From contig JBIQJE010000004.1 of the NCBI GenBank assembly GCA_044507625.1, positions 1 through 64,000 of the forward strand: 64,000 nt of DNA. Direction: 5' to 3'. The notes under the pieces are model-generated. The model was not told where the DNA came from, did not search any database, and was given only the letters and a program-made list of their open reading frames with translations. Both the position numbers and the translations under genes were made by a program. This DNA comes from Hyphomicrobium_A sp044507625. Its GTDB lineage: Bacteria; Pseudomonadota; Alphaproteobacteria; Rhizobiales; Hyphomicrobiaceae. This document shows, in pieces, positions 16,350-26,863 of the stretch. The stretch's first letter is position 1. Each line of letters starts with the position of its first letter.

Positions 16350-17408
16350 ATGACGTGGCCGGTACCTGGCTATTCCCGATCGAAGGTCGATGCAGCAGGG
16401 GAGCGGATGCGGGACCTCAGCTTAAGCTATGGCCCTGGCGAATTCGCTGTAGACTTCAACATTCTTCACGACTGGCGCGGCGCGCACAGTTATCCATTGA
16501 CGGCAATTCACGCGACGATCGAGCCCATTGCGTCGTTCGTTGAGCCGCAGGCGCTAGTGGTAAATCGTTTAAAGCGTCACATCTCGATTATGGCAAAGCT
16601 CTTCAATGAGCGTACTCGCCTAACGCAAATGCAGGATATCGCAGGCTGTCGCGTTATCATGAGCGACGTTGATAAGGTCCGCGCCTTCGTTGAAGCGTAC
16701 CGAGCGCACGGGGAACTCCACGAGCTAGATCACGTTGACGATTACATAAACAGGCCGCGCGACTCTGGTTATCGTGGCGTGCACTTGATCTATAGATTCA
16801 AATCGAACTCGTCGCATACAAAACCGTACGACCGAATGAAAGTGGAAATCCAAGCGCGCACTATCCTACAGCATGCGTGGGCTACGGCAGTGGAGACAGT
16901 TGGGACGTTTACTGATCAAGCCCTCAAGAGTAGCCAGGGACAGGCCGACTTTCTCCGATTTTTTAGGCTCATGGGGTCGTGTATGGCGATCAAGGAGGGG
17001 ACGCCACTCGTTCCTGGAACACCCGAAAACGAAAGTGGTCTCGTAGATGAGTTACGAAAGGTAGAAAGGCGACTAGATTTTCGTAGGAGATTTGAGGTGT
17101 ACGGCCACGCGGTGCATGAGGACCGATCATATCTCTTCGGTGCGGAATACTATCTATTGGATCTTGATTTGTCGTCGCGGCGAGTATCAGTAACTGGATT
17201 CTCAAACGCAGAATTATCTAAGGCACAAGCTGCCTATGGCGAGGCAGAGCAGTCCATTGATAAGGACGATCCGCGACAGGTTGTTCTCGTCAAAGCGTCG
17301 TCACTCGATGAATTGCGGAGTGCCTATCGCAATTACTACCTCGACACGAACGAGTTCAATGCCGTGGTATCAGAGTTCCTGCAGGAATCAGCTCCGCTAC
17401 TCTTTTGA
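16350..17408 (+). CDS. Stand-alone RelA/SpoT synthetase-domain protein
   Basis: This 352-residue protein has all the (p)ppGpp-synthetase motifs: RLKRHISIMAKL (73-84), MQDIAGCRVIM (94-104), DYINRPRDSGYRGVHL (131-146) and EIQARTILQHAWATAVE (166-182). It lacks the HD hydrolase, TGS and ACT domains of full-length Rel. Residues 200-352 are a helical C-terminal region without a recognised domain. Such single-domain enzymes make alarmones, and some are toxins of toxin-antitoxin or anti-phage systems (toxSAS); which applies here is not known. It is oriented against bolA and purL, is lower in G+C than both, and has no clear antitoxin neighbour. A 6-bp inverted repeat (17420-17443) follows it. Confidence 0.82.
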   Translation: MTWPVPGYSRSKVDAAGERMRDLSLSYGPGEFAVDFNILHDWRGAHSYPLTAIHATIEPIASFVEPQALVVNRLKRHISIMAKLFNERTRLTQMQDIAGCRVIMSDVDKVRAFVEAYRAHGELHELDHVDDYINRPRDSGYRGVHLIYRFKSNSSHTKPYDRMKVEIQARTILQHAWATAVETVGTFTDQALKSSQGQADFLRFFRLMGSCMAIKEGTPLVPGTPENESGLVDELRKVERRLDFRRRFEVYGHAVHEDRSYLFGAEYYLLDLDLSSRRVSVTGFSNAELSKAQAAYGEAEQSIDKDDPRQVVLVKASSLDELRSAYRNYYLDTNEFNAVVSEFLQESAPLLF

Positions 17409-17454
17409 AAGTGATTTTTCACACCATCGTTTTTGACGGTGTGGTTAAGTCATC

Positions 17455-19683
<2,229 letters not shown>

Positions 19684-20276
19684 GCTTTCGGCTATTGCAT
19701 CCCTGCGCAGAGCGCGTCCCTCGGACGGCGCATGCGCTTATAGCCGCCGTCCGATGGCTTGTCGCCTCGGTTGGGCGATATGCGCCGGAGCGCCGCGCGC
19801 ATTGCTTTTCAGAGCTGCGGTGGGCGCGATTCGTACGCCGCTCGCAGGGACCGCGTCGCTGGCAGCGAGCAGAGAAGCGCGAAGGATGGAGGCGCCGAGG
19901 AATTCTCCATGAATGGATCGGCTCTTGTGCCGCAGCCCTGAAGCCATCCGGTGCCGGACGCCGGGGTCAAAGAACACCGACCTGCCGCGGCCTCCTGTCT
20001 TACCCACGGCGCTGATGCCTATCAGCGGAATATGCTCGAAGTGGCTAGAATCCGCGGCCACGGATGCGCGCGCTCGTTTTCCTCGGCCACCCGTTGGGGT
20101 GGGAAGGGGTGCCTACCCGCGACAGTAGCGCGCTGCAGCATGCGTATTGCTGCAATGCAGCATTGTCGATTTCGCCCGCCGATTCCGCGTCTTAACTTTG
20201 GTTCTGTCGCCGGTGACGTTCTCCCTGGAGCTTCCGCCGGCAGGACTTTTTCATTGCAGCAGGAAGGAGCTGGAGC
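19684..20276. other. 593-bp stretch without a supportable gene
   Basis: Several overlapping open frames exist on both strands (for example minus 19738-20061), but none has a ribosome-binding site, a recognisable domain or consistent codon usage. The 3' part (20100-20276) becomes less G+C-rich and probably holds the promoter of the exported protein gene that starts at 20277. No clear operator or riboswitch was seen. Confidence 0.5.
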
Positions 20277-20666
20277 ATGTCCGCATACCTCAAGAGCGTA
20301 GTTGGCGCCGCCATGCTCACCGGGTTCACGGTGCTCGGTGTGCAGGTCTCCGCGGCCGAGGAGGGTCAGGCGACCTTCAAGCCGATGCACGCGGTAAGCG
20401 TGCACACGGGATCGAAGCACGCGATCGGCTACTTCGAGCCTGTCTCGGGCGTCTGCGAGCTCACCCTGGTCGTCGGCGAGGAGCCCACGGGCGTCGGCAT
20501 CATCGACGTGCGTCCCACCCGCTTCCGCGCCTCGGTCAAAGCCGGACAGCGCGTCCGCTTCGACACCGGCGAGGGCAAGGAGCTTGCCTTCTACTGCGGT
20601 CCGGCGGCCTCGGCGATGTCGGTAGAGACGATGCAGCAGACGGCCTACGTGCCGGCCGAGCGCTGA
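20277..20666 (+). CDS. Small exported protein of unknown function
   Basis: This 129-residue protein has a clean signal peptide (SAYLKSVVGAAMLTGFTVLGVQVSA, then EEGQ) and a compact beta-rich mature domain with two Cys (VCELTLV, AFYCGP). The ATG at 20277 follows AAGGAG at good spacing, and an intrinsic terminator lies 35 bp after the stop, so it is probably a monocistronic, well-expressed gene. No family was recognised. Confidence 0.75.
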   Translation: MSAYLKSVVGAAMLTGFTVLGVQVSAAEEGQATFKPMHAVSVHTGSKHAIGYFEPVSGVCELTLVVGEEPTGVGIIDVRPTRFRASVKAGQRVRFDTGEGKELAFYCGPAASAMSVETMQQTAYVPAER

Positions 20667-20701
20667 TACGACGACGCGGCCTCCTTTTCAGCGAGGTGGC
20701 A

Positions 20702-20731
20702 AGCGTCGGCCCTGCGGGGCCGGCGCTTTTT
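20702..20731 (+). terminator. Rho-independent terminator
   Basis: A G+C-rich stem (AGCGTCGGCC / GGCCGGCGCT with a small internal mismatch) is followed by TTTTTC, just downstream of the exported protein gene. Confidence 0.85.
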
Positions 20732-20806
20732 CTTTCCCGTTCCGCGGGCGCGCAATTCGCCCGCGGTCACCCACTTCCCGCAACGCCAAGGAAAGACCGG
20801 GCTGCG

Positions 20807-20977
20807 ATGTCCGTGACCAAGACAACGATGGTGATCGCTGCGGTGCTGGCCGGGGTCTACGGAATCGGTGCGCGCAAAATCGTAACCGAGCTATCGGAGA
20901 TCCAAGACCTGCCGCTGTCGGACGCGAAGCGGCCGAGGCGCGCGTCCGCGGGCGGAGGCTCGCCTGCCGACGCATGA
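20807..20977 (+). CDS. Small single-pass membrane protein (56 residues)
   Basis: A short frame starting at ATG 20807 encodes an N-terminal hydrophobic helix (TTMVIAAVLAGVYGIGA) and a basic C-terminus. AAGGAAAG lies about 12 nt upstream, a long spacing. It begins after the preceding terminator, so it would need its own promoter. There are no homology cues; it could be a chance frame. Confidence 0.4.
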   Translation: MSVTKTTMVIAAVLAGVYGIGARKIVTELSEIQDLPLSDAKRPRRASAGGGSPADA

Positions 20978-21027
20978 GGCGCTGGCCGGAGGGCTAGCCG
21001 TGACGCGCGATTGATCGTGCGTGCGAG

Positions 21028-21732
21028 CTATACGGTTGGCTCGAGCGCTGACACCAGCGCGCTTTCGAACATGCGGCGGCCATCGGTGCCGCCGAGCGAC
21101 AGCTCGAACAGGCGTTCGGGATGGGGCATGAGGCCGACCACGCGGCCCGTCTCGTCGGTGACGCCGGCGATGTTGCGCTGGGCGCCGTTGGGGTTCGCCT
21201 CGGGCGTCGCTTCGCCGGCTTCGTTGCAGTAGCGGAAGATGACGCGGCCTTCGCCTTCGAGGCGGTCGAGGGTTTCCGCATCGGCGAAGTAGTTGCCTTC
21301 CGCGTGCGCTACAGGCAGGCGCACGACCTGATCCTTGCGGTAGCATTTGGTGAAGAAGGTGTTTGCGTTGTCGACCCGCAGGTGGACATCGCGGCAGATG
21401 AACTTCAGCGAGGCGTTGCGCATCAGAACGCCGGGCAGAAGCCCCGACTCGCACAGCACCTGGAAGCCGTTGCAGATGCCGAGCACGGGGGTACCCGCCT
21501 TCGCCTTCGCGATCACGTCACGCATGATGGGGGAGTGGGCCGCCATGGCGCCGCAGCGGAGATAGTCGCCATAGGAAAAACCGCCCGGCAGGACGATGAC
21601 GTCGGAGGCCGGCACCGAGGCATCGCCGTGCCAGACCATGTTCACCGGAAAGCCCGTGATCTTCTCCAGCGCGACCTTCACGTCGCGGTCGCAGTTGGAG
21701 CCGGGAAATACGATGACCGAGGCGCGCAGCAT
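21028..21732 (-). CDS. purQ: Phosphoribosylformylglycinamidine synthase subunit PurQ
   Basis: PurQ is the class I glutaminase subunit that feeds ammonia to PurL. The 234-residue protein has the nucleophile motif GICNGFQVLCESGLLPG (Cys near residue 97), the oxyanion strand LPGGFSYGDYLRCGA, and the C-terminal HPER catalytic His/Glu. It is transcribed with purS and the intervening exported protein gene toward purL. Confidence 0.97.
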   Translation of the reverse strand: MLRASVIVFPGSNCDRDVKVALEKITGFPVNMVWHGDASVPASDVIVLPGGFSYGDYLRCGAMAAHSPIMRDVIAKAKAGTPVLGICNGFQVLCESGLLPGVLMRNASLKFICRDVHLRVDNANTFFTKCYRKDQVVRLPVAHAEGNYFADAETLDRLEGEGRVIFRYCNEAGEATPEANPNGAQRNIAGVTDETGRVVGLMPHPERLFELSLGGTDGRRMFESALVSALEPTV

Positions 21733-21764
21733 TTTGGCTTCACTCCAGTGCGCTTCATAAGCGC

Positions 21765-22217
21765 TTAGTTCGGCGGCGCCAGCGGCGAGCGGGCGCCTTT
21801 ACGTTGCTCGACCTCGTCGCGCGAGGCGTCGGTGAGGGCTTTGTCGCCTGCCTTCATCTCCGCGACAAGGGCGGAGAACTGCGCCTGATCGCCGTAACCG
21901 CAGACCTTGCTGTCCGCGGTCCAGACGCCGGTGACCTGCTTGCGCAGGGTGCGCAGCGTCACGGCGGGATGCGCGGGGTGCCAGGCGCTGGTGAACGAGA
22001 TTTCCGCGCGCCAAAGCTCGGGCTGGGCAACGCGTATGATCTCGAACCCCTGGTCTTCCGCGATTTCCGCTCCGGCCAGAGCCCTTGCCTCGGCGCGCAG
22101 GCCTTCGAAACCCCGTTCGCACTCGATGGTGGGCGGGGCGGCAGGTTCCTGCGCCTGCGACGCTACCGGAAGCATCGCGGCGGCGAGACAGACCGCCATG
22201 GCCCGCGCCCCACGCAT
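21765..22217 (-). CDS. Exported protein of unknown function in the pur cluster
   Basis: This 150-residue protein has a signal peptide (MRGARAMAVCLAAAMLPVASQAQ) and a mature domain with two Cys (IECERGF, KVCGYGDQAQF). The ATG at 22217 directly abuts the purS stop (one base apart) and the gene ends 32 bp before purQ, so it is embedded in the purS-purQ transcript. No known link to purine synthesis exists; a longer frame to 22388 overlaps purS and is rejected. Confidence 0.7.
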   Translation of the reverse strand: MRGARAMAVCLAAAMLPVASQAQEPAAPPTIECERGFEGLRAEARALAGAEIAEDQGFEIIRVAQPELWRAEISFTSAWHPAHPAVTLRTLRKQVTGVWTADSKVCGYGDQAQFSALVAEMKAGDKALTDASRDEVEQRKGARSPLAPPN

Positions 22218-22218
22218 G

Positions 22219-22461
22219 CTAGGGCGCCAGCTCGTAGGCGTAGTTCTCGATGACGCTGTTGGCGAGCAGATCCTTGCACATCCGCTCGACCGTCTCCTTG
22301 GCCTCGGCCTCGCTCGCGCCGGCGAGCTTGACCTCGATGTATTTGCCCTGGCGGACATCCTCGACGCCCGAGATGCCGAGCGCGGCAAGCGCGTTCTGGA
22401 TGGCCTTCCCCTGGGGGTCGAGAACGCCGTTCTTGAGGGTAATGCGAATGCGAGCTTTCAT
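22219..22461 (-). CDS. purS: Phosphoribosylformylglycinamidine synthase subunit PurS
   Basis: This 80-residue protein has the PurS fold signature: KARIRITLKNGVLDPQGKAI at the N-terminus, VRQGKYIEVKL mid-chain, and CKDLLANSVIENY at the end. PurS dimers bridge PurQ to PurL in the FGAM synthase complex of alphaproteobacteria and Gram-positives. It lies 89 bp after purC on the same strand. Confidence 0.96.
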   Translation of the reverse strand: MKARIRITLKNGVLDPQGKAIQNALAALGISGVEDVRQGKYIEVKLAGASEAEAKETVERMCKDLLANSVIENYAYELAP

Positions 22462-22550
22462 AACCGTTCCAGCGGATGGCGGGCGGCGGCGGTGGCCGGC
22501 GAAGGTTCGATCTCAACCGTTCGCTTCGGCCTATTCGCCGGCGCCGTCAA

Positions 22551-23345
22551 TCAGTTCGGCTTGCCGTTGGCGGTGGGGTTGGACGCGACCAGCACCGGGC
22601 CGAGGCCCTTGATGGGGCGGTTGCCCGTGAAGACGCCGAGGCGGCGGGCAACTTCCTGGTAGGCTTCCAGGAGGCCGCCGAGATCGCGGCGGAAGCGGTC
22701 TTTGTCCAGCTTGTCGGAGGTGGCGATATCCCACAGGCGACAACAATCGGGGCTGATCTCGTCGGCGAGCACGATGCGCATCTGGTCGTTCTCCCAGAGG
22801 CGGCCGAACTCGACCTTGAAGTCGACGAGGCGGATGCCGATGCCAAGGAACAGGCCGACGAGGAAGTCGTTGATGCGCAGCGCGAGCTGCATGATCTCGT
22901 CGATCTCCTGGGGCGCGGCCCAGCCGAATGCGGTGATGTGCTCCTCGGAGACCATCGGATCGCCGAGCGCATCGTCCTTGTAGTAGAATTCGATGATGGA
23001 GCGCGGAAGCTGCATGCCCTCTTCGAGGCCGAGACGCGTTGCCAGCGAGCCCGCCGCAACGTTGCGCACGACGATCTCGAGCGGCACGATCTCGACTTCG
23101 CGGATGAGCTGCTCGCGCATGTTGAGGCGGCGCACGAAGTGCGTCGGCACACCGATCTCGCCGAGGCGCTGGAAGATGTACTCGGAGATGCGGTTGTTGA
23201 GCACGCCCTTGCCTTCGATCAGCGCATGCTTCTTTGCGTTGAACGCGGTGGCGTCGTCCTTGAAATGCTGGATGAGGGTGCCGGGCTCGGGGCCTTCGTA
23301 AAGCACCTTTGCCTTGCCCTCATAGATGCGCCGACGCCTGTTCAT
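22551..23345 (-). CDS. purC: SAICAR synthetase
   Basis: PurC ligates aspartate to CAIR using ATP in purine synthesis. The 264-residue length fits the bacterial enzyme. Motifs include RRIYEGKAKVLYEG at the start, RNVAAGSLATRLGLEEG, and LVDFKVEFGR with DEISPDCCRLWD for substrate and metal. The ATG at 23345 starts right before the family N-terminus; the longer frame to 23498 adds unrelated sequence. It is first in the purC-purS-x-purQ run. Confidence 0.97.
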   Translation of the reverse strand: MNRRRRIYEGKAKVLYEGPEPGTLIQHFKDDATAFNAKKHALIEGKGVLNNRISEYIFQRLGEIGVPTHFVRRLNMREQLIREVEIVPLEIVVRNVAAGSLATRLGLEEGMQLPRSIIEFYYKDDALGDPMVSEEHITAFGWAAPQEIDEIMQLALRINDFLVGLFLGIGIRLVDFKVEFGRLWENDQMRIVLADEISPDCCRLWDIATSDKLDKDRFRRDLGGLLEAYQEVARRLGVFTGNRPIKGLGPVLVASNPTANGKPN

Positions 23346-23691
23346 CGAGACTTTGTCCTTTGACTTGAAATTACGTGTCCTGCGAGGATGTAAGCGACCC
23401 GCCAGCAAGCGCCAAGTCTTTGAAACTACAGCTTGTTCGTGTCTGCAGGTGCCGCATTGTGGTGGCGGCTCGCGCGGTCGGTCACCCGGGTCAGACACTA
23501 GCCGAACCCATCCCCAGAGACAATCTTAAGGATGGGAAAGGTCGCAAGTGTCGCTAACGGTTCGAGAAGGGGGACCGAATGATGGTAAAGCCCGGTTTTA
23601 CGGCCCGCGCGGTCATGAATCTGCCGACGGGAGATGCAACTTTCAATCGCTGCCGTGCCGCCTGCGGCGTCACGTTCTACTGGAGAAAAGT
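23346..23691. other. Divergent intergenic region purC / DUF1476
   Basis: These 346 bp separate divergent start codons and must hold promoters for both genes. In-frame extensions exist on both strands but lack family resemblance. No clear operator palindrome or riboswitch was recognised. Confidence 0.5.
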
Positions 23692-24021
23692 ATGACAACG
23701 TTCGACGATCGCGAGAAGGGTTTCGAGAACAAATACGCTTTGGATCAAGAGGTTAGGTTTCGCGCGGAGGCCCGCAGGAACAAGCTTCTGGCCGAGTGGG
23801 CAGCAGCCAAGCTTGGCATCATGGGAGCTGCCCTGCCCGATTATGTGCGCTCCGTGCTCAAGGCCGACCTGCAGGAAAAGGGCGAGCAAGACGTTTTTCG
23901 TAAGATTCACAACGACTTCGCCACGGCTGGCGTGAAGGTGTCGGATCAGGAGATCCGCACCACCATGGCCGAGCTGATGGCCAAGGCCATCGCGGAAGTC
24001 GAAGGCTCGAAGGGGACCTGA
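23692..24021 (+). CDS. DUF1476 protein, F1-ATPase zeta-subunit type inhibitor
   Basis: This 109-residue, highly charged helical protein starts with TTFDDREKGFENKYALDQE, the hallmark of DUF1476. In Paracoccus and other alphaproteobacteria this family is the zeta subunit that inhibits ATP hydrolysis by F1FO-ATP synthase through its N-terminal helix. GGAG lies just upstream of the ATG at 23692. Assignment to the family is firm; the inhibitory strength varies among species and cannot be read here. Confidence 0.9.
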   Translation: MTTFDDREKGFENKYALDQEVRFRAEARRNKLLAEWAAAKLGIMGAALPDYVRSVLKADLQEKGEQDVFRKIHNDFATAGVKVSDQEIRTTMAELMAKAIAEVEGSKGT

Positions 24022-24039
24022 GGCCCCCGTTAACGGCCG

Positions 24040-24621
24040 TTAACCTTTGAGACCGGCTAAGAAGTGTCCAAAGCGCAGCAGACCATCCGGCCACGGACCG
24101 TGGCCGGATGCTTCCGCGATGTGGCCGGCCTGCCCTACATCCACAAAATTCGATCCCCAGGCCTCGGCAAAGGCCCGGGCCCGCTCCTGGCGGCAATAGG
24201 GGTCGTCCGCGGCCGCGGCCACGAGGGAGGGGAAGGGAAGCCGGCGCATCGGTATCGGCGCGAAGCCGAAGCTGTCCTTATCCCACACGTGGCCGTCGTT
24301 CGGCGGCCAGTCCGATGCATTGTCGACGTCAGCGGGCGCGACGAGGAAGGCTCCCGCCACGCGGTCCGCGGCAAGCTCCGGCGCAGCATAAGCGACGGCG
24401 ATGACGCCCAAACTATGGGCGATCAACACCGCCGGCCTCTCGGCTGACCTCACCGCACCAACGATATTGCGCACCCACTCGTTGCGGTTGGGTGCGTGCC
24501 AGTCAGGCTGCTCGATCCGTCGCGCCGTTTTGAGATTGCGCTCCCAGCGGGACTGCCAGTGATCGGGGCCGGAGTTGAGCCAGCCCGGCACGATGAGGAT
24601 GTCTACGTCTGAGGTTTTCAT
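24040..24621 (-). CDS. RBBP9/YdeN-family serine hydrolase
   Basis: This 193-residue alpha/beta hydrolase has VDILIVPGWLNSGPDHWQ at the start, the nucleophile elbow AHSLGV (Ser near residue 70), an Asp in AAADDPYC and the His in GQAGHIAEASG. These are typical of the RBBP9/YdeN family of small serine hydrolases. The physiological substrate is unknown. The start at 24621 (MKTSDVDI) matches the family N-terminus; the longer frame is rejected. Confidence 0.88.
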   Translation of the reverse strand: MKTSDVDILIVPGWLNSGPDHWQSRWERNLKTARRIEQPDWHAPNRNEWVRNIVGAVRSAERPAVLIAHSLGVIAVAYAAPELAADRVAGAFLVAPADVDNASDWPPNDGHVWDKDSFGFAPIPMRRLPFPSLVAAAADDPYCRQERARAFAEAWGSNFVDVGQAGHIAEASGHGPWPDGLLRFGHFLAGLKG

Positions 24622-24735
24622 GCCGGCTGCTGGTCGCTGTTGGAAGCTTGGGGGTTCTCGTGCGCGCTTTGTATGCGGGGTGCGCGACTCACCGTAGAAC
24701 TGCATCAGATCACTGAACAAGTGGTGGATGGAACC

Positions 24736-25518
24736 ATGGATACGTTGTGGACTTCGGGCCGAGCGCTGCTGGTCGCCGGTGTCGTTGGCATTGTCGCGTC
24801 GACGATGCCAGCCCTCGCCGATGAGTGGCGCCCGGTTGAACCCGGACGCTGGGTTCCCGGAACACCGATGACGGATTCGCAGTACGTCACCGACTGGAGC
24901 GGCCTCTACGTCGGCGGCAAGCTCGGCGGTATCTGGAGCGATATTCACTGGTCTGAGAACTTCGTCGAGTTCAATGCGCCGGCCGGCGCGAACATGTCAC
25001 CGGGCGGCGTCGCGGGAGGCATCTTCGGCGGCGCGAACCTGCAGATGGGCAATTGGATCTTCGGTCTCGAGACGTCGTTCCTCGGAACGGGCCTCAACGG
25101 GTCATCGCGGCCGAACCCGGTGGACACCTTCACAACGAAGATCGACTGGCTGCTTTTCGTCGAGCCGCGCCTCGGATTCTCCTGGGACAGGCAGATGGTC
25201 TACGTGAAGGGCGGCTGGGTTGGCGGCGATGCGTCGTTTAAGGCCGTCGGTCCGACCGCGGGTGGTCAGATCGCCACCGCGAAGGCAACGGAGTTCGTCG
25301 ACGGTTGGACGATCGGCGCGGGGTTCGAATACGCCTTGTGGCCGAGCGTGATCATCGGGCTCGACTACCAGTACGTCGACCTGAAGCTGAGCCAGGCGGC
25401 ATCCTGCGACCTTTGCCTCATCGGCCTCCCGGTCGGGACACCTCCCGATATCAGCGGCAATGCGGATATCTCTCTCGTGACGCTGCGCGCGAGCTATCTG
25501 TTCCGCCCGGAGGATTGA
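24736..25518 (+). CDS. Outer membrane beta-barrel protein (Omp25/31-like)
   Basis: This 260-residue protein has a signal peptide (TSGRALLVAGVVGIVASTMPALA) and a beta-barrel of alternating hydrophobic strands. It contains WSGLYVGGKLGGIWSD, GGIFGGANLQMGNWIFGLE, GGAGFEY-like strand pairs (here TIGAGFEYALWPSVIIGLDY), and ends in the aromatic strand VTLRASYLFR followed by PED. This is the pattern of the small eight-stranded Omp25/Omp31 or OmpA-like barrels of Rhizobiales. Its role is probably structural; it is not a general porin. Confidence 0.82.
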   Translation: MDTLWTSGRALLVAGVVGIVASTMPALADEWRPVEPGRWVPGTPMTDSQYVTDWSGLYVGGKLGGIWSDIHWSENFVEFNAPAGANMSPGGVAGGIFGGANLQMGNWIFGLETSFLGTGLNGSSRPNPVDTFTTKIDWLLFVEPRLGFSWDRQMVYVKGGWVGGDASFKAVGPTAGGQIATAKATEFVDGWTIGAGFEYALWPSVIIGLDYQYVDLKLSQAASCDLCLIGLPVGTPPDISGNADISLVTLRASYLFRPED

Positions 25519-25549
25519 TCGTCCCGGCCTGATCGCCCGGCACGGACGA

Positions 25550-26638
25550 TCAGGGTTGGACTTCGGAAATACCGCTCTCTGCGGGTGCGGGAGACGTCGT
25601 CCCGCTGCAGCTCGATCTCCATCGCATCAGCATGACCGTACCCGCGGTGGCGGCGATGATGAGCTGCGTGGCGCGGAGGGGCAGGTCGACGCGCAGCCCA
25701 TATTCCAGCGCTGCGCCTATAATGGGTATGCCGGCCAGCACCGCCGCGACGACGATCGCGGGTATCGGGATCGGTGCGCCGGCATGGGCATAGGCGCGCG
25801 TATAGAGCCAGACGATGACCGCGACCGCTATCGCCGTCGCGGGGTACCACGCCGGATGGCTGGGCGAGGCGATGCCCGCGGCCGCATTGGCATCAGAGGT
25901 GAAAAGCATTGCGAAGCCGAGAAGCAATGATGTCACCGTGCTGTTGGCGATAAGCGGCGTCCACACGCAGGTCGTGGCGGGGGCGGCTGCACCGCGAGAT
26001 GCGAGGATGAGCGCCGCAATCGCTCCGGCTGTCACCGCAGAGAACGCAGCGGCTTGCACGAGAGCGCTCGTGGGATAGATGCCCGAGGCGTGGTCGAACA
26101 CGATCTCCTTGAGCACGTAAGGTAGCTCCACGAGAGCCGGGGTGAGGAACAGCAGCCACAGCCCGGCACCGAGGCCGTGCCGGTCGATAATCTCGACAAG
26201 CGCGATCACGAGCGCGGTGCCGGCAACGAGCGTCATGACGGCCGTGGCACGGAACGCAAAGCCCGGATCGATCACGAGGCTAGCCACACCTTCCAGCGAA
26301 ATGACGAGCCCGGTCGCCTGAACGAGCGTGAACAGCAGCGCGAGGGCGATGCCGATGCGGCTTAGCCGGATTTTATGGCGCGCATCGGCCAATTCCCACC
26401 GCAGCAGATCCGGGAACAGGAGCTTGGCGCCCTCGACGAGGAGCAGGGCGCTGAGGAACGGACCGACACCGAGCGCGAAGATGGAAATAGGCGCAGGTAC
26501 GGTGTTGGGGCTGCCCAGCACCCGCGCCACGTACGCGGCGTCGAGGCCTGGAAAAGGCAGATGCGCGCCGAGGCGGAAGCTGGCCAGCGCTGCTGCCGTG
26601 ATCGCAAGGCGGCGATAGAAGGTAGCGTCGAGCGGCAT
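25550..26638 (-). CDS. Divergent, shortened SecY-like membrane protein
   Basis: This 362-residue, ~9-10-helix membrane protein matches the SecY plan in order: GAHLPFPGLD near the start; SIFALGVGPFLSALLLVEGAK (TM2-TM3 region); then VMTLVAGTALVIALVEIIDRHGLGAG, corresponding to the SecY TM4-TM5 motif (GxxxxxxxxExITxxGIGNG). SecY is the translocon channel, usually about 440 residues and encoded in the ribosomal protein operon. This copy is solitary and shorter, and its Ser/Gly/Pro C-terminal tail is unusual. It may be an accessory translocon or a degenerate paralogue. The ATG at 26638 has GGGGGAG about 8 nt upstream. Confidence 0.72.
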   Translation of the reverse strand: MPLDATFYRRLAITAAALASFRLGAHLPFPGLDAAYVARVLGSPNTVPAPISIFALGVGPFLSALLLVEGAKLLFPDLLRWELADARHKIRLSRIGIALALLFTLVQATGLVISLEGVASLVIDPGFAFRATAVMTLVAGTALVIALVEIIDRHGLGAGLWLLFLTPALVELPYVLKEIVFDHASGIYPTSALVQAAAFSAVTAGAIAALILASRGAAAPATTCVWTPLIANSTVTSLLLGFAMLFTSDANAAAGIASPSHPAWYPATAIAVAVIVWLYTRAYAHAGAPIPIPAIVVAAVLAGIPIIGAALEYGLRVDLPLRATQLIIAATAGTVMLMRWRSSCSGTTSPAPAESGISEVQP

Positions 26639-26863
26639 GGAGCATGCTCCCCCGGATGGATGTGTGTTCGTTACCATCCTATGGGCGCGGTTGTTATGCT
26701 GCGCTGTCAAGCGGGGAACCGCGCCGGATGTATGACACCGGCGCCTATTCAGTCGGCGATCCTGGAGAGGTGCTTTCGATCTCACGGCCGACCGTCTGTC
26801 GAACGGATGCCCGACAACCGAGTGAATAGCCTGTGCCCCCCGAAAAAATTTCCAAGGAATGAA

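Noticed and set aside
19738..20061. Protein-coding gene in the gap upstream of the small exported protein
   Set aside because: No ribosome-binding site, no domain, and competing frames of similar length on the other strand.
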